Counted from the stretch's first letter, positions 7,613-15,901 are shown. The stretch is DNA of 40,359 bases from a bacterium (GCA_029573155.1 JAKQHE010000256.1:1-40359); one strand, 5' to 3'. A program made the numbers and translations. The notes: generated by a model from the letters alone, not told the origin.

Positions 7613-9097
7613 TCAGTAGTTCTTCTCGCTGAACAGTTCGACCTGAAAGACCGACAGCTGGGTGGCGTTGTCCTTGTAGCAGTCGCGCGGGAGTCCCGCC
7701 TTCTGTGCGCAGAGTTCGCCGAGGAAGGTGTCGATGTCCCACCCGGTCTCCTCGGCGACCTGCGGCAGAAAGACACCGCCGCGATAGCCGTTCCGGGCGA
7801 TGACGCCGTCGCGCTTGAGTACCACCTTTTTGTAGGTGTCGATCCTCTGCGGCGGGGTGAGTATCGATATCTCTATCTCGATATCCCGCATCTCATCCTG
7901 CTTGACCGGAGTAAAGCGCGGATCGTGGAAGGCGGCCGAGTTCGCCATCTCGGCGACCGCCAGATAGAGCGGGCCGCGCGCCTCGAGTTGCCCGATGCAG
8001 CCGCGCAGGTCGCCATGCTTTTTGAGCGTCACGAAGACGGCGCGGTCGGCGGTCAGTACCCCCTTCGCCGGTTTTTCGGGAACGAACTCCTTCCCGGTTC
8101 TCAAGGCATGTTCTATGCTTTTGCGCGCCAGGTCAAGAAGATATTTCCGTTCCTCAGTGGTCGTCTGGGCACCCGGCTTTGATCCCTCATTCACCGTGCC
8201 GCCCTTGTTTTTCTCGAAGATGACGGCGCCGTAGCCAACCACCCCGCCGGGACGCGATTCCTGCACGACATCGCCCGAGTTCTCCGCTTTGACGAGCGTA
8301 CCGCTGGTCACGCCGTAGTGTTCGAGTATCCGTGCCGCGAGGTGAAAGGCGTGATAGCCGCACGCCTCACAGGCGCCCGACGCTATCTTGCCGCGCAACT
8401 CTTCCCACTTCCCCTCGCTTATGAGATGAAGCGTTTCGCCGTCCATCTTGGCGGCGGTGTGATAATCGTGGTAGTGCGACAGATCGGTGCTCACGACGAT
8501 GAGCACTTTCTTTTTTGATGCCTCGATCACGGCGATCAGTTCCTTCGCGAACCGGTCGAGCGTCGCGCGGTCGGCGGTCGCGGTGAGCACCGGCACCATC
8601 GAGAAGTTCCCGAGCCGCTCCTGCAGGAACGGGAGTTGCGCCTCAATGCTGTGTTCCGGTCCATGGATCTCGGCGCTTTGGACGAAACGCTTATCCGCCC
8701 TCGCGAGCCGGTCGGTCATCGCGCGGTCGACCGGCACGGTCCCGAGCGGTGTCCGGAACGCGGCGGCGGGAGAGAGCGCCACGACGCCGTTCTGGAACGA
8801 GTGGCTTGTGCCGAGTATGACGACGACATCGAACTGTTTCGGCTTCAGACCGGCGTAGGCGTGGGCTGCCACCCGGCCCGAATAGACGAACCCGGCGTGT
8901 GGCGCGACGATGATAAAGGGCTGGAGTCCTTTCGCCGTGCTGTCGAACGGCACCTGCGCGAACAGTCCCGCCACCTGCGCCCGGAGCGCCTGCGGGTCGG
9001 CGGAATACCACTGCCCGGCGCGGGCCGGTTCACGGATATCGGCAGCGTACAGGGACAAAAAGAAGAGAAAGGGAACGGTCAGCAGGGCGTTCCTCAT
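7613..9097 (-). CDS. Exported MEMO-AMMECR1 fusion protein (AmmeMemoRadiSam family)
   Basis: The 494-residue protein joins two families usually found with a radical SAM enzyme. Residues about 20-295 are MEMO-like, with H67 (PHAGF), H99 (GTSHS), D205/H208 (STDLSHYHD) and C246 matching the conserved metal-site residues. Residues about 312-490 are AMMECR1-like with the signature LRGCIG at 364-369. Before them is a signal peptide (MRNALLTVPFLFFLSLYAA), so the fusion should be periplasmic. The ATG at 9097 follows an 11-base perfect match to the 16S rRNA 3' end (GGAGGTGATCC). The gene follows pal by 33 bp and appears to end the Tol-Pal operon. The biochemical role of the family is not settled. No radical SAM partner gene is in the window. 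Confidence 0.9.
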   Translation of the reverse strand: MRNALLTVPFLFFLSLYAADIREPARAGQWYSADPQALRAQVAGLFAQVPFDSTAKGLQPFIIVAPHAGFVYSGRVAAHAYAGLKPKQFDVVVILGTSHSFQNGVVALSPAAAFRTPLGTVPVDRAMTDRLARADKRFVQSAEIHGPEHSIEAQLPFLQERLGNFSMVPVLTATADRATLDRFAKELIAVIEASKKKVLIVVSTDLSHYHDYHTAAKMDGETLHLISEGKWEELRGKIASGACEACGYHAFHLAARILEHYGVTSGTLVKAENSGDVVQESRPGGVVGYGAVIFEKNKGGTVNEGSKPGAQTTTEERKYLLDLARKSIEHALRTGKEFVPEKPAKGVLTADRAVFVTLKKHGDLRGCIGQLEARGPLYLAVAEMANSAAFHDPRFTPVKQDEMRDIEIEISILTPPQRIDTYKKVVLKRDGVIARNGYRGGVFLPQVAEETGWDIDTFLGELCAQKAGLPRDCYKDNATQLSVFQVELFSEKNY

Positions 9098-9108
9098 GGA
9101 TCACCTCC
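9098..9108 (-). promoter_or_regulatory. Extended Shine-Dalgarno sequence of the MEMO-AMMECR1 gene
   Basis: On the minus strand GGAGGTGATCC stands directly before the ATG and is complementary over 11 bases to the conserved 3' end of 16S rRNA. It fixes the start codon and predicts strong initiation or independent ribosome loading inside the operon. Confidence 0.7.
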
Positions 9109-9130
9109 CTCCCGAGGTCTCGCGATACCG

Positions 9131-9850
9131 TCAATTGACGCGGACGAACTCGGCGCGTCTGTTCTGGAACCACGCATCCTCGTTCTGCCCCGAGGCGATG
9201 GGCCGCTCCTCTCCGTATGAAACGATCTGGAACCGTTTGGCGTCCACGCCCAATTTCATCAGTTCGTCGCGTACCTCCTGGGCCCGCCGCTCGCCGAGCG
9301 ACATGTTGTAATCGATGCTCCCGCGTTCGTCGGCGTGCCCCTCGACGCGGATGGCCGCCGCCGGGAAGTTCACCATCCATTCGGCCATGATCTTGAGGAG
9401 CGGCTTATCTTCCTCGCGCACCGCGTACTCATTGAACTCGAAATGAATGACGGGGAACTTCATGTTGGGATCCTTCGACGAAAGCGTCTCCTCGGAGATC
9501 GCCCCGTCATCCACGCCCGCCGTCCGCTGGGCGACCTTTTCCTTTTTCACCTTCGGGTCGCATTCGTCGGGGTGGGACCGGACATACGCGGCGATCTTTT
9601 CGGCCTTTTCCTTGGCGGAAAGGAAAAGTTTCTTCGCCTCGTCGTACCTCTTAGCATTGACCGCCTCGCGCGCCTTCATCAGCAATTCCTCCGCCGCGAG
9701 GAAATCCTCGCGGGCGCAGTCCTTGCCCGAAAGCGCGTCTTTGAACGCCTTTTCGGCGAGTCGCCGTTCGTCCTCGGGCGACTTCATGCCACAGCCGGGG
9801 CCGCACAGTATCGCGACGACCGCCAGAATGATGATGCCGTACCGGGTCAT
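9131..9850 (-). CDS. pal: Peptidoglycan-associated lipoprotein Pal
   Basis: Pal anchors the outer membrane to peptidoglycan and interacts with TolB. The 239-residue product has a signal peptide ending near a Cys (ILCGPGC). The lipobox is not perfect: C16 and C20 are both possible lipidation sites. A helical linker follows (about 25-105), longer than in E. coli Pal. An OmpA-like domain (about 130-239) carries the diaminopimelate-binding signature around VEGHADERGSIDYNMSLGERR and a C-terminal NRRAEF. The ATG at 9850 is preceded by AAGGAGGAGG, 20 bp after the tolB stop. Position after tolB confirms the assignment. Confidence 0.93.
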   Translation of the reverse strand: MTRYGIIILAVVAILCGPGCGMKSPEDERRLAEKAFKDALSGKDCAREDFLAAEELLMKAREAVNAKRYDEAKKLFLSAKEKAEKIAAYVRSHPDECDPKVKKEKVAQRTAGVDDGAISEETLSSKDPNMKFPVIHFEFNEYAVREEDKPLLKIMAEWMVNFPAAAIRVEGHADERGSIDYNMSLGERRAQEVRDELMKLGVDAKRFQIVSYGEERPIASGQNEDAWFQNRRAEFVRVN

Positions 9851-9869
9851 ATTCCTCCTCCTTCGGTTA

Positions 9870-11183
9870 TTACTGGGTGATCGTCACTTCAGGCGACCAC
9901 GACGGCGTGATCGCCTCGCCCGTTCCGCCGTATATCTTTCTCTGGCGGTCCCCGGCGAGATTGGTGACCCAGATGCCGTTCTTCCCCGTCCGGTCGGAAG
10001 AGAAAACCATGAGCGCGCCGTCGGGCGAGAACGACGGGTTCTCGTTCTTCCCTTGTTTCTGTGTCACGCGCGATATGGTCCGCGCCTGCAGGTCGAACAG
10101 GAAGATGTCGAACATGAAGAACTCGTCGCGCCCCGTAAAGGCGATGTATCGACCATCAGGCGCGTAGTCTGGATCCTGATTGTATTTACCCTGATCGGTC
10201 AGACGCTCCACCCGTGCCGGATCGTTCACGAACAGGCGGTAAATGTGCGGATTGCCCGAACGGTTCGATACGAAGGCGATCTCCTTGCCGTCGGGGCTGA
10301 AAGATGGCGCGGTATCTATCGCGATGTTGCTCGTAAGCCGCGTGAGCGCCTTGGACGCGAGGTTCATGAGGTAGATCTCGGCATTGCCGTCCTTGGAAAG
10401 ACGCAGTGCTATGTTCTTGCCGTCGGGCGCGGCCGAAGCGGAGGTGTTGAGCCCCGGATGGTCGGAAACGAGCGAGACCTTGCGGCTTTTGATGTCCACC
10501 GCATAGAGGTGAGGTTCCCCGGTGGTGTAGGCGGTGTAGAACAGGTGCGTCCCGTCGGCCGACCAGCCGGGAAGCGTGAGTATCTTGTCGCTCGTCACGA
10601 CCGCCGTCGCGTCGGCGCCATCGAAGTCGGCGACCATCAGTTTGTAGGTCTTCGCCTCTTTCTCTACGAAGGCAATGCGGCTCGAAAGGAATTTGAGCCG
10701 TATACCGGCCAGCGCCTGCACGAGATCGCGCACAAAGCCGTGCGGCGCCTTGCGGATGGCCTTCGCCGACGCTTTGTACTTCTTGTGGAGGATGCTTTTA
10801 CCGCCCGCCACATCGAATGCCTGCATCTCGAGTTCGATCGGGTCGGTCCCGGTGAGGGTCGCCTTGACGAGACCCTTCGCGCCGACCGTGAGCCAGTTCT
10901 TGAAGTTCACCTTATCGACCGGCACCGTGGGCGCCTCGATGAACGACCGCTCGTCGAGCACCTGAAAGTAGCCGGTCAGGTCCAGATCGCGGCGCAGGGT
11001 CTCGGTGAGGGCGCGCGCCAGTTCCCCGGTGGTGTCACCACTATGGACGAAGGCCGGCGCGGCGATGGCGTACGCGACGAGCGCCCCGTCGCGCACCTCG
11101 CCCTTGAGTTGCGCGTGAGCGGTCCCCCCGCACAGCGCCGTCAGCAACGCGAACATTACAGCGTACTTGAAGTGAAGCCCCAT
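9870..11183 (-). CDS. tolB: Tol-Pal system beta-propeller protein TolB
   Basis: TolB is the periplasmic component that links Pal with the TolQRA inner-membrane complex. The 437-residue protein starts with a signal peptide (cleavage after GGTAHA) and an N-terminal alpha/beta domain (about 25-160). A propeller follows with repeated WD40-like/PD40 motifs: SFSPDGKEIAFVSNRSG, DYAPDGRYIAFTGRDE and SFSPDGALMVFSSDRTG. I used the ATG at 11183, which has GGAGGG 6 bases upstream and overlaps the end of tolA by 28 bp. An in-frame ATG at 11156 overlaps the tolA stop (TAATG) but lacks a Shine-Dalgarno sequence and would shorten the signal peptide. Confidence 0.95.
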   Translation of the reverse strand: MGLHFKYAVMFALLTALCGGTAHAQLKGEVRDGALVAYAIAAPAFVHSGDTTGELARALTETLRRDLDLTGYFQVLDERSFIEAPTVPVDKVNFKNWLTVGAKGLVKATLTGTDPIELEMQAFDVAGGKSILHKKYKASAKAIRKAPHGFVRDLVQALAGIRLKFLSSRIAFVEKEAKTYKLMVADFDGADATAVVTSDKILTLPGWSADGTHLFYTAYTTGEPHLYAVDIKSRKVSLVSDHPGLNTSASAAPDGKNIALRLSKDGNAEIYLMNLASKALTRLTSNIAIDTAPSFSPDGKEIAFVSNRSGNPHIYRLFVNDPARVERLTDQGKYNQDPDYAPDGRYIAFTGRDEFFMFDIFLFDLQARTISRVTQKQGKNENPSFSPDGALMVFSSDRTGKNGIWVTNLAGDRQRKIYGGTGEAITPSWSPEVTITQ

Positions 11184-11914
11184 TGGAGTCCCTCCGTGAG
11201 CACATATTTCTTAAGTTGCCTGTCTTCCGGGAGCGGCAGTTTCGCCGTCAGTTTCACCGCCTCTATAACCGAACTGTCGAAATTGTTGTCGCCTGACGGC
11301 GTCACGACCTGCAGGTCGTACACCTCGCCCGACGGCGTGATGCGGAAGTATATCTCGGCCTTGAGCGTGGCGAGCAGATCGGGCGTGATAAGCGAGGGTA
11401 TCTTCCAGTTGCGGCGGATGAGTGCCGATATCTGCCGCACATAGAGACTGCCCTTCACCGCGAAGGCCGGGTCGGTCACATCACCGTCACGGACACCGTC
11501 GGGACTCCCCTCCTTCGTTTCCTCGGCGCGGGCGTCCTTCTTGATGTCCTTCAGTGCCTCGCCGAGCAGGGCGTTCAGGTCGGTCGCCTTTTTCGGCTCC
11601 TCTTTGCTTTTTTCGGGCTCCTTCTTTTTCTCCGGTTCTTTCAATGCGTTCGCCGCACCGACCTTCGGAGCCGCGACCTCCTCCTTTTTCACGACACGCG
11701 GCAGGAGTTTTTTGTCGCGCGGCTTTTCGCCGAACTTCACGAGCCGCGTTTCGACCGATTCGAACGCTATCTTGGGCGCCATGTTGAGATAGGCGCCGAT
11801 CGTCATGACGGCAAAGGCGACACCGACATGGAGCAGGAGCGACACGGCGGCGAACCGCTTCATGTGCCGCTTCTCGGCCTCGAAGACGGGCGCCGCGAAG
11901 ATATAGGACCTCAT
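11156..11914 (-). CDS. tolA: TolA/TonB-like energy-transducing protein
   Basis: The 252-residue protein has a cytoplasmic N-terminus, one transmembrane helix (about 20-42), a Lys/Glu-rich periplasmic segment (about 70-130) shorter than the long helix of E. coli TolA, and a C-terminal TonB-like domain (about 155-250, including IRRNWKIPSL and YFRITPSGEVYDLQVVTPSG). It should couple the proton-motive force sensed by TolQR to TolB-Pal at the outer membrane. The ATG overlaps the tolR stop as ATGA, with GAGGAGG just upstream. By domain alone it could be called TonB; location between tolR and tolB makes TolA the better name. Confidence 0.88.
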   Translation of the reverse strand: MRSYIFAAPVFEAEKRHMKRFAAVSLLLHVGVAFAVMTIGAYLNMAPKIAFESVETRLVKFGEKPRDKKLLPRVVKKEEVAAPKVGAANALKEPEKKKEPEKSKEEPKKATDLNALLGEALKDIKKDARAEETKEGSPDGVRDGDVTDPAFAVKGSLYVRQISALIRRNWKIPSLITPDLLATLKAEIYFRITPSGEVYDLQVVTPSGDNNFDSSVIEAVKLTAKLPLPEDRQLKKYVLTEGLQWGFTSSTL

Positions 11915-12333
11915 CCCTCCTCCTCGAGCGGATCGGTGACGAGATTTATCTTGGGGACCCCCGCTTTCTTGACTATCGCCATCACGCGGACCACATAGCC
12001 GTAGGAAAGCCGCTGGCTCGCGTAGAGGTACAACTCGCGGTCCTGCTGGAGTTTCGCGTTCGCCTTGAGTTTCGTCTCGAGTTCCTTGAGCGGTATCTCG
12101 GTCTTCTCTATGAATATCTTCTCGTTCTTGAAGATGCGCAGGATGAACTTGTCCTTCGGGTTCTCTATCGGGATGGTCTCGGTCTGCGGCAGGTCGAGAT
12201 CGACCCCCTGTTCTATCATCGGCGCCGCGACCATGAAGATGATGAGGAGCACGAGCATGATGTCTACCATCGGGGTGATATTTATCTCGGCGATCGGTCG
12301 ACGCTTCTTGCCGCCGTTCACTCCCATGCTCAT
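11911..12333 (-). CDS. tolR: Biopolymer transport protein TolR/ExbD
   Basis: This 140-residue protein has the ExbD/TolR layout: a short cytoplasmic basic N-terminus, a single transmembrane helix containing the conserved Asp (ITPMVDIMLVLLIIFMV) that takes part in proton flow, and a periplasmic domain. The start overlaps the tolQ stop as TGATG at 12333; a second ATG two codons later is possible. A longer in-frame reading upstream is only the alternative frame of tolQ. It acts with TolQ in the inner membrane as the proton-driven stator of the Tol-Pal complex. Confidence 0.94.
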   Translation of the reverse strand: MSMGVNGGKKRRPIAEINITPMVDIMLVLLIIFMVAAPMIEQGVDLDLPQTETIPIENPKDKFILRIFKNEKIFIEKTEIPLKELETKLKANAKLQQDRELYLYASQRLSYGYVVRVMAIVKKAGVPKINLVTDPLEEEG

Positions 12334-13061
12334 CAGACCGAACTCCGCTTTATCGAGTTGAGGAAGTCGCTCGTGATGTTCGCCGACTCGCCCTCTATCT
12401 TCTGTATGTTGCTCGTGAAGTAGTTGTAGCATATGGCTGCCGGTATCGCCGCGGCGAGCCCGAAGGCGGTCGCGATGAGCGCCTCCGATATCGCCGGCGC
12501 GATGGTGCCGAGCGTCGCGTTGCCGGTCTTGCCGATGATGTGGAATGCGTCCATGATGCCCCACACGGTGCCGAACAGCCCGATGAAGGGGGCCGAACTC
12601 GCCGTCGTCGCAAGGAGCGTAAGCGAGTTCTCGAGCAATTGGTTGCGGGTCTGCGACTCGCGCTTCATGGCGCGCTCGATGTTGGCGACCAGTTCGTCAA
12701 CCTTCGACCCGACGACGGTGATGCCCTTCGACTCCCACGACTTCTTGGTCTCGAAGAACTCCGAATAGCCGGCGCGAAACACGGTGGCGATGGGTGAATC
12801 CTGCAGTTTGTCGCTCCGGCGGTAGACCTCTTGGAAATCCATGTTCTTCCAGAAAAGTTCTATGAACTGTTCGGTGGCGACTATCGCGCGGCGGTGCTGG
12901 ATGAACTTGAATATGATGACGCCCCAGCAGAGGACCGACAGCAGGACGAGCCCGCCGAGGACGAGGTTTACCACGAGCGATGAATTCTTCACCACCTCGA
13001 CGATCGAGATGGCGGTCGCGGCGTTACCGATCGCGTCAAGGAGGAACGAGGTCATCTGCAT
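12333..13061 (-). CDS. tolQ: Biopolymer transport protein TolQ/ExbB
   Basis: This 242-residue MotA/TolQ/ExbB family protein has three transmembrane helices (about 30-52, 150-175 and 188-212). The conserved small-residue motif APFIGLFGTVWGIMDAF starts the second helix and a Thr/Ala-rich third helix follows (ALIATAFGLAAAIPA). TolQ forms the pentameric channel around TolR. The ATG at 13061 has AAGGAG 7 bases upstream. It is the first gene of tolQRAB-pal and has a good promoter just upstream. Confidence 0.95.
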   Translation of the reverse strand: MQMTSFLLDAIGNAATAISIVEVVKNSSLVVNLVLGGLVLLSVLCWGVIIFKFIQHRRAIVATEQFIELFWKNMDFQEVYRRSDKLQDSPIATVFRAGYSEFFETKKSWESKGITVVGSKVDELVANIERAMKRESQTRNQLLENSLTLLATTASSAPFIGLFGTVWGIMDAFHIIGKTGNATLGTIAPAISEALIATAFGLAAAIPAAICYNYFTSNIQKIEGESANITSDFLNSIKRSSV

Positions 13062-13108
13062 CTGGAGGCTCCTTCATGATTACTTTCTCTTACTCGTCAT
13101 CGGAAATG

Positions 13109-13137
13109 AACATAATACAAACTGGCGGGGGAGTCAA
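13109..13137 (-). promoter_or_regulatory. Promoter for the Tol-Pal operon
   Basis: TTGACT (13137-13132) and TATGTT (13114-13109) on the minus strand are spaced by 17 bp, giving a leader of about 40 bases before tolQ. Confidence 0.6.
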
Positions 13138-13169
13138 AAATATTCCGTTATTTCGCAGGAATAAGCATA

Positions 13170-13186
13170 AAGACCGGTGCGGTCCT
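13170..13186 (-). terminator. Possible intrinsic terminator after the upstream lipoprotein gene
   Basis: On the minus strand AGGACCG-CAC-CGGTCTT forms a 7-bp hairpin (one G-U pair) that begins in the TAG stop and is followed by TTATGCTTATT. The stem is short and the T-tract is broken, so it may be a leaky terminator separating this unit from tolQ. Confidence 0.35.
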
Positions 13187-13979
13187 ACGGAAAATGGCGA
13201 AGCAGTTTATCGAACAGTGCTCTTCGTGCATCGAGCAGGTACTGTTCTATCTCTATGATGTTCATGCGGTATTGTTTCGGCACGAGGTACCGTTCCTCGT
13301 CGCTGAACCGGTAGAACATCTCGCCGCTGTCGCCGTCAACGATGAGCACGTGGACGCGGAACCGTATCCCCGCCGGACAGCCGAATGTCTGACCGTTGAA
13401 CCAACCGCCGTTGTGCCCGTAGTAGAACTCGACCACCGGCAGTACCACCAGTCGCCCCGTGAGCGCCGCATCGGCCGGGAACGGCGTCCGCGGAACGATA
13501 TCGTAAGCGATGCGCGGAAGGTTGGTGTTGTCGTGTCCCTCTTCGGGGTAACGATCTATCAACGAGCGTTCGGTCACCGCGAGCAGGGGCGTCGGGTCGG
13601 CGTCCGACAGATTGTACGGGGTCCCGCGGGCATCGAGGATATTCCTCACCATACCGGCGAAAGACTCCCTGATGACCAACGAGAACCTGTTTTGGTGACT
13701 GAAACGAAGTTCGCGCGATCGGGCCATCATGCCGCGACCGACATCCTCGATGAAGCCGCCGGAGAACCGGATGAGACCGACATAGAGATTGCGGTCGTAG
13801 ACCTCCGACGGGTCCTCGACGCCCTTCAGTTCATTCAAGAGGACGGGAGCGAGGAGCGTCAGCCGTTTTTCGGGGAGTTCGCCCCGCGGGAACAGTACCT
13901 GATGGGTATCCGGCACCGACGCGCACGAAAGAAGAAACGACAGAGCAAAGAGGAAAAAGACCGCACGCGATGCCGTCAT
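13185..13979 (-). CDS. Predicted lipoprotein of unknown function
   Basis: The 264-residue product has a signal peptide with a clear lipobox (FLLSC, Cys19). No known domain was recognised. The mature protein is mixed alpha/beta with several Arg/Glu-rich helices and a central segment FYYGHNGGWFNGQTFGCPAGIRFRVHVLIVDGDSGEMFYRFSDEE (quoted in parts: FYYGHNGGWF at about 178-187, VHVLIVDGDSGEMFYRFSDE after it). That strand pattern recalls small envelope lipoproteins that report a value with an associated state, but no function can be claimed. The ATG at 13979 has only a weak ribosome-binding site (GAGC). It follows another lipoprotein gene by 41 bp and precedes the Tol-Pal operon. Confidence 0.7.
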   Translation of the reverse strand: MTASRAVFFLFALSFLLSCASVPDTHQVLFPRGELPEKRLTLLAPVLLNELKGVEDPSEVYDRNLYVGLIRFSGGFIEDVGRGMMARSRELRFSHQNRFSLVIRESFAGMVRNILDARGTPYNLSDADPTPLLAVTERSLIDRYPEEGHDNTNLPRIAYDIVPRTPFPADAALTGRLVVLPVVEFYYGHNGGWFNGQTFGCPAGIRFRVHVLIVDGDSGEMFYRFSDEERYLVPKQYRMNIIEIEQYLLDARRALFDKLLRHFP

Positions 13980-14020
13980 GACGAGCTCAACATGTGACCG
14001 TCAAAGAAACCAAGAGGCGG

Positions 14021-14473
14021 TCACTGCGCGGCCGCCATGGCGGGAGAAACGATGTAGGGAGATGACTTAAGATACTTGATCGCCTTGGCCCAGACGGTAA
14101 CATGCACGGTCTTGCCGATGAGGAAGTTGGTGACCTCGATCTTGTAGCGGGGCTCGATCAGTTTGTCGGCATCGGGCATCTTTTCGAGCGCCGCGTAGAG
14201 CGCCGCCGCCTTGGTGTCCTCAATGATGCCGCCGAGGAAGGCATTGAAGGAGCCACGGTTAGTGATGTCGGCCTGTTCGTCGTGGAACAGGTAGGCCCAC
14301 TCGACCCAGAAGACCTGAGTTCTTTCCGATTCGGCCATCGTGGTGCCGATGATCTCATAATCGACCGGAAGCGGGGTCAGGTACTGCTGCGATATCGCCT
14401 GATAGGCGGTGGTGCAGCCGGAAAGCATGATCGCGGCAAAGGTCAGCGCGACGAGCAAGGTCACTTTTTTCAT
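14021..14473 (-). CDS. Small predicted lipoprotein
   Basis: This 150-residue product starts MKKVTLLVALTFAAIMLSGC, a classic lipoprotein signal with lipobox LSGC (Cys20). The mature part is short, with an alpha-helical central region (AALYAALEKMPDADKL) and a beta-rich end (YKIEVTNFLIGKTVHVTVWA). I did not recognise the family. The ATG at 14473 is supported by AAGGAGG 7 bases upstream; an earlier in-frame codon would add a Cys-containing stretch unlike a signal peptide. It lies between the CsgG-like/Lcl gene and another lipoprotein gene, all on the minus strand. Confidence 0.75.
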   Translation of the reverse strand: MKKVTLLVALTFAAIMLSGCTTAYQAISQQYLTPLPVDYEIIGTTMAESERTQVFWVEWAYLFHDEQADITNRGSFNAFLGGIIEDTKAAALYAALEKMPDADKLIEPRYKIEVTNFLIGKTVHVTVWAKAIKYLKSSPYIVSPAMAAAQ

Positions 14474-14553
14474 AGGGATCCTCCTTACTAAAAAACAAAT
14501 TTCACATGACAATCCAGACAACGGACGACCGTTACATTAAAAAAACGACCCTG

Positions 14554-15831
14554 TCAATTTTTCTTGGCGCCCCGCTTGACGCAACGGACACCGGCGAGAT
14601 CGCCAGTGTTCTTGCTGAATATGTAGGCCGAATAGAAGTGTATGGCCCAGGCGCGGCGCATCGCGTCGCTCCGTGAGGTCGAACTCCAGAAGGTACCGAA
14701 AGAACTGCCGGTATAACGCCAGACGCCAGGCTCCCAATAGAACCCTTTTTCCCCAGGTCCACCCTGAGGGCCACACGAGCAGACCGGATCGGAGGCACAC
14801 CCGCTCGACCGGCAGGAATTCGTGACCTTGCAGGAGCCGCCGGGGGCCGAGTTGGGGCATCCCGACATCAGCGTACGCAGTTCGTCTATCGTCGGGAGCG
14901 TCCAGCCCATCTCGCCGTCGAGATTGAGCGACCGACAGTAATTTTCTGCGGCCTCGAAGTTCAGATTGCTGGCGTTGTCGCGTTGCCAGACGAGTCCCGT
15001 CTTCGGATCCGTCACCTTGTTCTCGGCGACCGTGTAGCGGGTACTGCGAGGTGCCGCCGGATTCGAAGCCGCCGCGGCAGGCTTCGCGCCGCCCTTCAGT
15101 TCGGCGATCCGTTTCTCGGCGCGTAGGTAGTATTTGCTTCCCTTCTCCGCCGTGTCCATGATATCTTCGTATATCTCGATCGCCCGCCCCTTATCGGTCC
15201 GCTCGAGGTCCCGCGCCTGATCGTACCGTCCTTCGAGGTCGTTCGCCGGAGCCCCGGCACGGACGGGTGTGGCGGCGACGGACGCGTTCGCGGCGGCCTT
15301 CTGGACCGAGGAGCGCTTTCTGCCCGTTATCAATTGTTCGGCGATCTCCTCTATAGCCGTCTTGAGGCCCTTTTCCATGTTCTCGAATTCCGCCTCGGCT
15401 CCCTGTATCGTCGCCTCCTTGGCGAGATCGATGATCTCTACGGTCAACGTGAACATGCCGCCGAATTTGGTGATGCTCCCAGCGAGTATGGTATCGGCGG
15501 AGAGCGCCTGACCGAGTTGTATGCGGCACGACTGGTCATAGCACTCCTTGTGGCTTTCCTTCTTTTCCTCCTTTATGAGCTGCTTCTGTTGACGGTCCTT
15601 CGAGATGACCACATATTTATTGCTCGATACCATCTTGCTTCTCAGGTATTCTGTCGCGTTGCTGATGACCTCCTTGGAGAACTTGCCCGATCGATCTTCG
15701 ATCTCCATGACGGCCAGTTTGTATCTCTTCTCCTCGGCTGCCGACGCCGAAGGCATCGCGAACATGAAAAACAGCAACAGGAGCATCGCGCCGACCGGGG
15801 ACATCGATCGACGACCATTCGTGCTGGCCAT
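14554..15831 (-). CDS. Secreted protein: CsgG-like N-terminal domain fused to Lcl (DUF1566) domain
   Basis: The 425-residue product has a signal peptide (ending PSASAA) and then a CsgG/FlgO-like alpha/beta domain (about 35-170). That domain carries LAVMEIEDRSGKFSKEV, a Cys pair in KECYDQSCRIQLGQALSAD and TILAGSITKFG. A helical segment (about 190-250) reads like a single repeat or coiled coil. The C-terminal Lcl/DUF1566 domain (about 275-420) has the signature DPKTGLVWQRD, WTLPTIDELRTLM, FWSST and GVRCVK, plus an internal Cys-rich loop (six Cys in about 25 residues). Lcl domains occur in surface adhesin-like proteins. The ATG at 15831 has GGAGGG 6 bases upstream. Its combination of domains is uncommon in my experience; function is unknown. 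Confidence 0.82.
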   Translation of the reverse strand: MASTNGRRSMSPVGAMLLLLFFMFAMPSASAAEEKRYKLAVMEIEDRSGKFSKEVISNATEYLRSKMVSSNKYVVISKDRQQKQLIKEEKKESHKECYDQSCRIQLGQALSADTILAGSITKFGGMFTLTVEIIDLAKEATIQGAEAEFENMEKGLKTAIEEIAEQLITGRKRSSVQKAAANASVAATPVRAGAPANDLEGRYDQARDLERTDKGRAIEIYEDIMDTAEKGSKYYLRAEKRIAELKGGAKPAAAASNPAAPRSTRYTVAENKVTDPKTGLVWQRDNASNLNFEAAENYCRSLNLDGEMGWTLPTIDELRTLMSGCPNSAPGGSCKVTNSCRSSGCASDPVCSCGPQGGPGEKGFYWEPGVWRYTGSSFGTFWSSTSRSDAMRRAWAIHFYSAYIFSKNTGDLAGVRCVKRGAKKN

Positions 15832-15873
15832 TTTGCACCCTCCACATCTTATCAACCGGACGCAGCGGAAGCG

Positions 15874-15901
15874 ATTTTATCCCCGTGACTGGCGAAGTCA
15901 A
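15874..15901 (-). promoter_or_regulatory. Promoter for the CsgG-like/Lcl gene
   Basis: TTGACT (15901-15896) and TAAAAT (15879-15874) are spaced by 16 bp on the minus strand, about 40 bases before the ATG. Confidence 0.6.

Noticed and set aside
9097-9110. GGATCACCTCCC on the plus strand, resembling the 3' end of a 16S rRNA gene
   Set aside because: It is the reverse complement of an extended Shine-Dalgarno sequence placed before an ATG; no rRNA sequence surrounds it.
9447-11444. 665-codon plus-strand ORF opposite tolB, tolA and pal
   Set aside because: It runs antisense to three well-identified genes and its translation is Arg-rich with no domain; such ORFs arise from GC-rich codon use on the other strand.
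13994-14024. 7-bp inverted repeat GTGACCG/CGGTCAC
   Set aside because: The 17-base loop, the overlap with a stop codon and the lack of a T-tract do not support a terminator.
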